Part shown: positions 1 to 5,713 of the stretch, one piece after another
Layout: each line of letters begins with the position of its first letter
Numbering within the stretch: the stretch's first letter is position 1
Assembly: GCA_947632165.1 (NCBI GenBank)
Contig: CANROI010000052.1
Coordinates: 1-8,472, forward strand
Reading direction: 5' to 3'
DNA: 8,472 nt
From: an uncultured Clostridia bacterium
GTDB lineage: Bacteria > Bacillota > Clostridia > Christensenellales > Borkfalkiaceae
Translations under genes and position numbers: made by a program
Notes under the pieces: model-generated
Database searches by the model: none
The model's input: the letters and a program-made list of their open reading frames with translations, nothing else
Told to the model about the DNA's origin: nothing

Positions 1-275
1 GCGACGGGAACGACGCCATGACGTTTGGCGATGCTGCGCGGGACCAGTGAGGCGAGCTCGATCGGAATATGCACTTTGCTCAGATCGATAAAGTCGATCC
101 CGAGCTGCATTTCGAGCGTCTCGATCAGGCGCTGCTCGTCGATGATCTTCTCCTCAATGAGGATCGCGCCGAGACGTTCCCGCCGCGTTTTCTGAAGATC
201 CAATGCGTAATTCAGTTGTTCCTGTGTGATAACCCCATTTCCGACGAGGATATCGCCCAAACGTAAATATTCCAA
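1..275 (-). CDS. MshEN-domain protein, probably PilB/GspE-type secretion or pilus ATPase (N-terminal part only)
   Basis: Only the first 91 codons are inside the window. The start is TTG at 273-275: an in-frame TAA lies six codons upstream, no ATG fits, and AGGG sits 7 nt before the TTG. The protein carries two tandem 24-residue motifs of the RLGxxL...L..xL..Q type. The first runs from R5 to Q28 (RLGDILVGNG then VITQEQLNYALDLQ) and the second from R34 to Q57 (RLGAILIEEK then IIDEQRLIETLEMQ), with a 5-residue linker, KTRRE. This is the known layout of the MshEN (T2SSE_N) domain, which binds c-di-GMP in MshE and some PilB/GspE ATPases. The second motif has Lys43 where glycine is usual. The text after it (LGIDFIDLSKVHIP...LVPRSIAKRHGVVPVA) matches the N-domain fold of GspE/PilB. 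The ATPase itself would lie off the left edge, so MshEN fused to another output remains possible. The family call is firm; the exact product is inferred. Confidence 0.8.
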   Translation of the reverse strand, partial: MEYLRLGDILVGNGVITQEQLNYALDLQKTRRERLGAILIEEKIIDEQRLIETLEMQLGIDFIDLSKVHIPIELASLVPRSIAKRHGVVPV

Positions 276-303
276 CTTTTTGCCCTGACTTTATATGTAT
301 TTT

Positions 304-341
304 ACAATTTTCAACAATTCAACTGTCCCGATCTGACAATT
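304..341 (-). repeat. Leader of the MshEN gene: three ACAATT repeats and a short hairpin
   Basis: Within the untranslated leader, ACAATT (AATTGT on the transcribed strand) occurs at 304-309, 314-319 and 336-341, with start-to-start distances of 10 and 22 bp, close to one and two helical turns. The same stretch forms an imperfect hairpin: AACTGTC (321-327) against GACAATT (335-341), seven pairs including one G-U, with a 7-nt loop. No T-run follows, so it is not an intrinsic terminator. It could be a regulator site or a leader structure, but the AT-rich context makes chance repeats plausible. Confidence 0.3.
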
Positions 342-396
342 CCCTACTCTCAATTTCCGCCGTCTTCTCTTATTTTTCTACATTCTCACACTTATT

Positions 397-425
397 ATTA
401 TAATGCACGAGAAATATCTTGTCAA
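397..425 (-). promoter_or_regulatory. Perfect consensus sigma-A promoter for the MshEN gene
   Basis: On the minus strand TTGACA (420-425) is followed by exactly 17 bp and then TATAAT (397-402). All 12 box positions match the housekeeping consensus at the best spacing. Transcription should start near 390, giving a leader of about 115 nt before the TTG start at 275. The -35 box begins 6 nt past the stop codon of the upstream hybrid kinase (stop 432-434), so the MshEN gene can be transcribed apart from the signalling operon. Confidence 0.85.
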
Positions 426-431
426 GAGAAT

Positions 432-3185
432 TTATGTATTCTTCAGTAGAATTTTGAGCGTTTGCAAGAGCTGTGCGACGTCGATCGGCTTTGCGATATG
501 CGCGTTCATGCCGCAGGCGGCGGTCTTTGCCCGGTCCTCGTCGAACGCATTCGCGGTCATTGCCACGATCGGCACCGACGCGAGCCCCGGATCCTCCAGC
601 GCACGGATCTTCTTGGTGGCCTCATAGCCGTCCATCACGGGCATCTGGATATCCATCAGGATGAGGTCGTAATACCCCGGTTCGGAAGCCGCTACCTTCC
701 CGACCGCGACCTCGCCGTTCTCGGCGGTCTCGATCATGAAGCCGTTCTCGGTGAGGAGTTCTTCCGCGATCTCGCGGTTGAGCTCGTTGTCCTCCACGAG
801 GAGCAGCCGCTTTCCCTTGAAGTGCGAGATGTCGTTCTCCTCCGCCGCTTCCGGATCGGACTTCTTGCTGCCGACGATCGAATAGAGCGTATCGCGCAGA
901 TCGGACAGGAAGATCGGCTTGTTGCAGAATGCGGTCACGCCGACGTCCCTCCCCTCGTCTATGATCGCGGAGACGTCATAGGCCGTGATAATGATAATCG
1001 GAACGTCGTCGCCGACGATCTTTCTGATCTGGCGCACGATCTCGAATCCGCTCAGATCGGGCATCATCCAATCGATGATATAGACCGAGAATTGATCCCC
1101 GACGTCGATCGCCTGCCCTGCGCGGAGGACTGCCTCTTTGCCATGCAGGGTCCATTCCGAGCGCATACCGATCTGCATCAGCATCCTCGAAACGCTGTCG
1201 CAGGTCTCGAAGCTGTCGTCCACCACGAGCGCACGCAGTCCTTCGAGTTCGTGAATGACCCCGATCTGTTTGCGTTCGGACTGCAGACGGAACTGAAGTT
1301 CGACCGTGAACTCGGTCCCCTTCCCGGGCGTCGTCTCGACTTCGATCGTGCCGCCCATCGTATCGACAATGTTCTTCGTGATCGCCATGCCGAGCCCCGT
1401 CCCCTGGATGCCGCTCACCGTGGAGGTGCGCTCCCGTTCGAAGGGTTCGAAGATGTGCTTCGCGAACTCGGGGCTCATGCCGATCCCCGTATCTTTCACC
1501 TTGATCACATAGGCGCCGTACCCCGTGGGCGCGCTTGCCTTCTGGCGGATCGTCAGGGAGACGGAACCGCCCGCCGGCGTAAATTTGATGGCGTTCGACA
1601 AGAGATTGAGAAGGACCTGGTTCAGATGGAGCTTATCGCAGAGGATGTCCTCATCCACGACATCGACGGTGTCCATAAAAAAGTTGAGCTGCTTGCTCTT
1701 CATCTGCGTCTGGATGATGTTCCGCGTATCTCGGAAGATATCCGAAATGGAGCAGGGTTTCTCTTCGATGTTGAGTTTCCCGCTCTCGATGCGGGACATA
1801 TCGAGAATATCGTTGATGAGCGAGAGCAGATGGTTGCCCGAAGACATAATCTTCTTGAGGTAATCCTGCACGCGCTCCTTGTTGTCGATATTGGCCTCCG
1901 CCAGCGCGGTGAAACCGAGAACGGCATTCATCGGCGTGCGGATATCGTGCGACATATTGGAGAGAAAGATCGTCTTGGCGCGTTCCGCCGCTTCCGCCTT
2001 GTGGAGCCGTTCTTCGAGCACGGCATGCTCGACGTTCTTGCGGACCATCTCTTTGGCGGCCCTTCTGATCCACAGGAAATAGAGGACGAGCGCGACCGCC
2101 AGCACCGAACCGATCACGACAAAGATGATCTGTGTGTACCTGACATTGATGAACGCCACGCTCTTTGGAACGGAAATGATGACGCTCCAGCGGTTTGCGG
2201 GACTGCCCACCGGCGCGTAGTAGACATAGAGCCATTCGTTGATGTCTTCGAACCACAGTTCGGCGCTGCCCGTGTTGCCCGCCGCAACGTCGGCGCGGAA
2301 GTCCTCCACCGACTTCCAGCCGCGGATCTTCTCGCCGGTGTAATCGGAAAAATATCCCAGCTCGTAATCTTCTTTCGGGGTGCCGTCGGGGTTATAGGAG
2401 TGCATCGTATCCATGATCATCTCATACCCCTCGGACTTGCCGTCTACGATCGCGACCTTGCCGTCGCCGTTGTAGAGGTTGTTCACGCGGAGCAGAGCGG
2501 GGAACTGCGAGAGCACGGTCACGCCGGAGAGCAGCGCGACGATGCTGTCCGTATCCTCCCGCACGATGGGCACATATTGGCATACGATCTGCGTCTTCTC
2601 ATACCCCGCCCGCTTGCTCTCGATCCGGGAGGAGACAAAACTGCCGTACTCGCTGTTCGGTTTGCTGCGGTCCCTGTCTACGAGCTGGGTGAGCCCTTCG
2701 TATTCTGCGATGGAGATCTGAAAGTCGGAAAGGCCTTCGTCGGGGAGGAAGACGTCGCCGCTTGGGGTATAGATCCGCAAACTCATCAGATTCTGGATGG
2801 GTTTAATGAGGGCGATATCTTCGGTGATCTTTTCGCGGAACTCGGTGAGCGCCGCTTGCTTCTCCTCTTCGCCCTCGACATTGAGATCTACGTCGAACGC
2901 ATCGGAAGCGGCGATCATCTTCGCAGTCGCCGCCAAGATCTCCCCGTCACGCTGGTACATGGAGCGGATCTGGTCGATCACGGTATTGGCGGCGTCGTCG
3001 AGCCGCGCATACGCACGGTCATAAGTGATCCTGTACACGCCGAAATAGGCGGAGACCAGACTTATGATGATCACCACGATCAACAGCATGGTGGCGAAAA
3101 GGCTCGTCTCGCCCATGATGAAATTCTTCAGTCTCTTTCCGATGTTCTCGCGTTTTTTTGTATCGTTTGTATCGTTTCCGGACAT
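432..3185 (-). CDS. Membrane hybrid sensor histidine kinase with two receiver domains
   Basis: A 917-residue inner-membrane sensor kinase. Transmembrane helices at about 29-50 and 351-373 enclose a ~300-residue extracytoplasmic domain of the double-Cache kind (fold inferred, ligand unknown). The HisKA H-box (SNMSHDIRTPMN) holds the phosphorylated His413. The ATPase domain has the N-box (Asn531 in NLLSNAIKFT), G1 DTGIGM (565-570), F-box FEPFER and G2 GTGLGM (595-600), all intact. Receiver 1 (about 650-772) has Asp656/657, phospho-acceptor Asp705 (IIDWMMPD) and Lys756. Receiver 2 (about 791-915) has Asp845 (LMDIQMPVMDG), Thr877 and Lys899. There is no C-terminal HPt domain; a separate HPt gene lies 72 nt upstream, which suggests a split phosphorelay. 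GAGGGG sits 5 nt before the ATG. It is the last gene of the likely operon. No clear intrinsic terminator follows; the next promoter starts at once. ArcB/BarA-like wiring is inferred. Confidence 0.95.
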   Translation of the reverse strand: MSGNDTNDTKKRENIGKRLKNFIMGETSLFATMLLIVVIIISLVSAYFGVYRITYDRAYARLDDAANTVIDQIRSMYQRDGEILAATAKMIAASDAFDVDLNVEGEEEKQAALTEFREKITEDIALIKPIQNLMSLRIYTPSGDVFLPDEGLSDFQISIAEYEGLTQLVDRDRSKPNSEYGSFVSSRIESKRAGYEKTQIVCQYVPIVREDTDSIVALLSGVTVLSQFPALLRVNNLYNGDGKVAIVDGKSEGYEMIMDTMHSYNPDGTPKEDYELGYFSDYTGEKIRGWKSVEDFRADVAAGNTGSAELWFEDINEWLYVYYAPVGSPANRWSVIISVPKSVAFINVRYTQIIFVVIGSVLAVALVLYFLWIRRAAKEMVRKNVEHAVLEERLHKAEAAERAKTIFLSNMSHDIRTPMNAVLGFTALAEANIDNKERVQDYLKKIMSSGNHLLSLINDILDMSRIESGKLNIEEKPCSISDIFRDTRNIIQTQMKSKQLNFFMDTVDVVDEDILCDKLHLNQVLLNLLSNAIKFTPAGGSVSLTIRQKASAPTGYGAYVIKVKDTGIGMSPEFAKHIFEPFERERTSTVSGIQGTGLGMAITKNIVDTMGGTIEVETTPGKGTEFTVELQFRLQSERKQIGVIHELEGLRALVVDDSFETCDSVSRMLMQIGMRSEWTLHGKEAVLRAGQAIDVGDQFSVYIIDWMMPDLSGFEIVRQIRKIVGDDVPIIIITAYDVSAIIDEGRDVGVTAFCNKPIFLSDLRDTLYSIVGSKKSDPEAAEENDISHFKGKRLLLVEDNELNREIAEELLTENGFMIETAENGEVAVGKVAASEPGYYDLILMDIQMPVMDGYEATKKIRALEDPGLASVPIVAMTANAFDEDRAKTAACGMNAHIAKPIDVAQLLQTLKILLKNT

Positions 3186-3204
3186 ATGTGCCCCTCATTT
3201 TTGA

Positions 3205-3218
3205 TTGCCTTCCGGCAA
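3205..3218 (-). promoter_or_regulatory. Small hairpin with a GNRA-type loop between the HPt and kinase genes
   Basis: On the minus strand TTGCC pairs with GGCAA around the loop GGAA, a GNRA tetraloop. It lies in the 72-nt gap between the HPt stop and the kinase start, about 10 nt upstream of the kinase ribosome site (GGGG at 3191-3194). With five pairs it is a modest structure. It may tune translation or be incidental. Confidence 0.3.
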
Positions 3219-3257
3219 GCGTACAGACAATTTCAAGCAATTCTAAGCCCCGGCGGT

Positions 3258-3614
3258 TTAAAGCCCTGCTTTGAAAGCCTCGATGGCGCGCACGGTTAGC
3301 GCGTAGTCCTCCTTCACGGCGGGCATAAAGGGAACTCCCGCCGCAAGGTCGCCCCCGCGGATCGCCTCGGTGAGGTCGCTCGCTGAGTTCCCGAGCTTTG
3401 TAAATCCGAGATTCTGGCACATCCCCTTGATGGTATGCGCCGCACGGAATGCCTCTTCCGCATTCCCCTGTTCAAATGCCTGCAAGAGGAGCGCATAGCT
3501 CCCGTCTTCGGGAAATTTGAGCACAAACTTCTGCACGAGCCGTTCGCTGCGCAGTCTCCCGATCACATCGTCGTAATCGCCCCCGAGGGCGGCAAAGCAT
3601 TCCTGAATCGTCAT
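3258..3614 (-). CDS. Free-standing HPt phosphotransfer protein
   Basis: A 118-residue cytoplasmic protein that is all HPt domain. The phospho-accepting histidine is His60 in the signature AAHTIKGMCQNLG, followed by the expected helix with ...LGNSASDLTEAIR. HPt proteins shuttle phosphate between receiver domains in multistep relays and have no catalysis of their own. The ATG has GGAG 9 nt upstream, and the gene begins 3 nt after the stop of the REC-HD-GYP-PAS-GGDEF gene, so the two are surely co-transcribed and probably translationally coupled. The hybrid kinase follows 72 nt downstream. This placement, between a receiver-controlled c-di-GMP enzyme and a two-receiver kinase lacking its own HPt domain, suggests it links the two. 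The partner assignment is inference; the family call is secure. Confidence 0.93.
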   Translation of the reverse strand: MTIQECFAALGGDYDDVIGRLRSERLVQKFVLKFPEDGSYALLLQAFEQGNAEEAFRAAHTIKGMCQNLGFTKLGNSASDLTEAIRGGDLAAGVPFMPAVKEDYALTVRAIEAFKAGL

Positions 3615-3617
3615 ATC

Positions 3618-5675
3618 TTATATCTCCGTTTGTGTTTCTTCGGCAGGCAGGACCTCGCCCTCCATGGATTCATCGTAGTACCGGAACTGCCCGCGTCCCG
3701 TCTTCTTGCATACATACAGCGCGACGTCCGCCTTGCGGAAGAGCCCCGTGTAGGTCTCGTCGGCGGAGGCCATCTCGCAGACGCCCATGCTCACGGAAAG
3801 GGTGAATCCGTCCACTTCCCCGCAGAGCGCATGGAACACACGCGCAATGATGGGATGGATATCGGTGTTGTATTCAAAAATGATGAGAAATTCGTCTCCC
3901 CCGATGCGCGCACACAGGTCGCCGGCGCGCGTACTGTGGACGAGCCGGTCCGCCACTTCGCGCAGCACCCTGTCGCCGAACAGATGCCCGTAGGTATCGT
4001 TCGCGCTCTTGAAGAGATCGATGTCGAACACGGCGATGGCGTATTTGTTCTCCCCGAAGCGGGAGAGTTTGCGGCCGACATCCTCCAACACGCCCGCCCG
4101 GTTGAGCAAGCCCGTGAGCGGATCGCGGATGGAATTTTCCTTGAGCGCCGTAATCGTATTGTGCATATCGTTGACATCGACGATCTTGCCGATGAAACTC
4201 TCGATCCGGGGCGGAAGATCGTCCGTCCACATGGCGCGCACGATGATGTTGTACCAACGCTTCTCGCCGCCGATGGCCAATTCGCACTCGTACCGAAAAT
4301 CCTGCTTCTCGGGCGCGACCGCCATCACGAGTTTCTTGAAACTTTCGAACCAATTCTTGCCGAGCTGGGCCCTGAGCCTCGTATCGAGCGCCGGATGCAT
4401 GATCTCCGCCTCTACGCCGAACTTCTTTGCCCCCCAAGGAGAAAAGATGAGCATATCGTTATCGAACCGGTATTCGAACTGGATCTCCTCGGTGAGCTCG
4501 GCATAGAAATTGTATTTCATGCGCTCGTAGTCGAGCAGTTTGAGCGTGCGGTCGGAGGTGGAAGTGTTCTTGGCGTAGCCGAGCGCATCGGAAAAGCGCC
4601 TGATCTCGCGGGCGTGCTGCCCGTCCTTCGCCTCCTGTTCCAATGCCTCGCGGATGTAGACGAACTCATCGGACAAGCACTCGAGCAGGAGCGGGTTGAA
4701 TACCCCGCATTGCCCCGTGAGGATCATCTCCTCCGCCTTCTCGGGCGTAAACGGCGGCTTGTAGACGCGCGCGCTCGTGAGGGCGTCGTATACGTCCGCA
4801 AGGGCGACGATCTGCGCCGAAATGGGGATCTCGTCCCCGACGAGCCCATCGGGATATCCCTTCCCATCGTAGCGCTCATGATGCCATCTGCAGATCTCGT
4901 ACGCCTTCCGGACGAGCGGATTCCCGCGGTACTGCGTGAGCCCTTCGAGCATCCTCGCCCCGATGATACTATGCGTCTTCATGACGGCAAATTCCTCCGG
5001 CGTCAATTTGCCGGGTTTGTTGAGGATCTTGTCGTCGATCGCGATCTTGCCGATATCGTGCAGCGCAGACGCCATGCTGATGATCGTGATCTCCGTCTCG
5101 TCGAGCGGATATTTAACGGTCTTCGTCGCAAGTTTGCGGAGCAAAAACTCGGTAATCGTGCGCACATGCCAGATGTGCAGCCCGCTCTCGCCATTCCTGA
5201 ATTCGACGATATGGCTGAGTACATCCACCATGAGACTGCTGTTCTGCTCATTCTCGCGGATCTGCTCTTCGATGATGCCGAGCAACTTCTTTTGCTTCGC
5301 ATACAGGAGGAGCGTGTTCATCACGCGGCGGCGGACGATGGCGGCGTCAAATGGCCGCATGATGAAGTCCGTGGCACCGAGCTCGTATGCAAGTTCGACC
5401 TGCGCGGGCGTTTTCTCAGCGGAGACCATGATGACGGGCAGTTCCTCGATGAGCCGCATGTTCTTCATCTCGGTAAGCACGCCGAATCCGTCCATGACGG
5501 GCATCACGATATCGAGAAGCACGAGGGAGAACTCCCTCCCCGATTCACGCAGGATATCGACCGCCGTTTCTCCGTTTTCTGCCTCAACGGTCACAAATTC
5601 CTCGCCGAGCATGTCGGCAAGAATGGAACGATTCATTTCGGAATCGTCCACGATGAGTATTTTGATCTGATCCAT
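3618..5675 (-). CDS. Response regulator with both HD-GYP and GGDEF domains (c-di-GMP turnover)
   Basis: A 685-residue cytoplasmic protein. The REC domain (about 5-122) has Asp10/11, phospho-acceptor Asp55 (LLDIVMPVMDG) and Ser85, but the usual conserved lysine is Arg107 (MRPFD). A helical linker (122-150) leads to an HD-GYP phosphodiesterase domain (about 155-345) with Glu163 and His167, HD at 206-207 (HDIGKIAI), His235, HH at 265-266, GYP at 273-275 (HHERYDGKGYPDG) and Asp294; all metal-ligand positions I can place are present. A PAS-like domain follows (about 388-505), then a GGDEF diguanylate cyclase (about 508-672) with an intact GGDEF at 592-596 and RAGD at 583-586, exactly 5 residues before it, fitting the RxxD product-inhibition site. 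The protein could both make (from two GTP) and hydrolyse c-di-GMP; which activity dominates cannot be read from sequence. The start is fixed by REC strand 1, yet no Shine-Dalgarno precedes it; a strong hairpin does. Confidence 0.94.
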   Translation of the reverse strand: MDQIKILIVDDSEMNRSILADMLGEEFVTVEAENGETAVDILRESGREFSLVLLDIVMPVMDGFGVLTEMKNMRLIEELPVIMVSAEKTPAQVELAYELGATDFIMRPFDAAIVRRRVMNTLLLYAKQKKLLGIIEEQIRENEQNSSLMVDVLSHIVEFRNGESGLHIWHVRTITEFLLRKLATKTVKYPLDETEITIISMASALHDIGKIAIDDKILNKPGKLTPEEFAVMKTHSIIGARMLEGLTQYRGNPLVRKAYEICRWHHERYDGKGYPDGLVGDEIPISAQIVALADVYDALTSARVYKPPFTPEKAEEMILTGQCGVFNPLLLECLSDEFVYIREALEQEAKDGQHAREIRRFSDALGYAKNTSTSDRTLKLLDYERMKYNFYAELTEEIQFEYRFDNDMLIFSPWGAKKFGVEAEIMHPALDTRLRAQLGKNWFESFKKLVMAVAPEKQDFRYECELAIGGEKRWYNIIVRAMWTDDLPPRIESFIGKIVDVNDMHNTITALKENSIRDPLTGLLNRAGVLEDVGRKLSRFGENKYAIAVFDIDLFKSANDTYGHLFGDRVLREVADRLVHSTRAGDLCARIGGDEFLIIFEYNTDIHPIIARVFHALCGEVDGFTLSVSMGVCEMASADETYTGLFRKADVALYVCKKTGRGQFRYYDESMEGEVLPAEETQTEI

Positions 5676-5687
5676 AATGTACGGACG

Positions 5688-5708
5688 CGCGGCGAAAAAT
5701 TCGCCGCG
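5688..5708 (-). promoter_or_regulatory. Perfect 9-bp hairpin in the gap before the c-di-GMP gene
   Basis: On the minus strand CGCGGCGAA pairs perfectly with TTCGCCGCG around a TTT loop. It begins 5 nt after the stop codon of the Ig-repeat gene and ends 12 nt before the ATG at 5675, so it fills most of the 38-nt gap. No T-run follows the stem, so it is not a normal intrinsic terminator. It could be an RNA processing or stability element, or it could bring the upstream stop codon near the next start and aid re-initiation, as the following start lacks a ribosome site. Confidence 0.65.
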
Positions 5709-5713
5709 GTGTG

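Noticed and set aside
69..266. 65-codon plus-strand frame at the left end
   Set aside because: It is antisense to the clear MshEN motifs of the minus-strand gene.
276..431. c-di-GMP riboswitch in the MshEN gene leader
   Set aside because: Given the context I looked for GEMM-type conserved segments here and in the leaders at 6938-7018 and 7270-7318. I found no matching core, and the last two are too short or wrongly folded.
462..3299. Very long open frame (945 codons) on the plus strand
   Set aside because: It lies antisense to the hybrid kinase, which has every kinase and receiver motif in place. The plus product is rich in Arg, Asp, His and Leu with no recognisable domain, as expected of a mirror frame in G+C-rich coding DNA.
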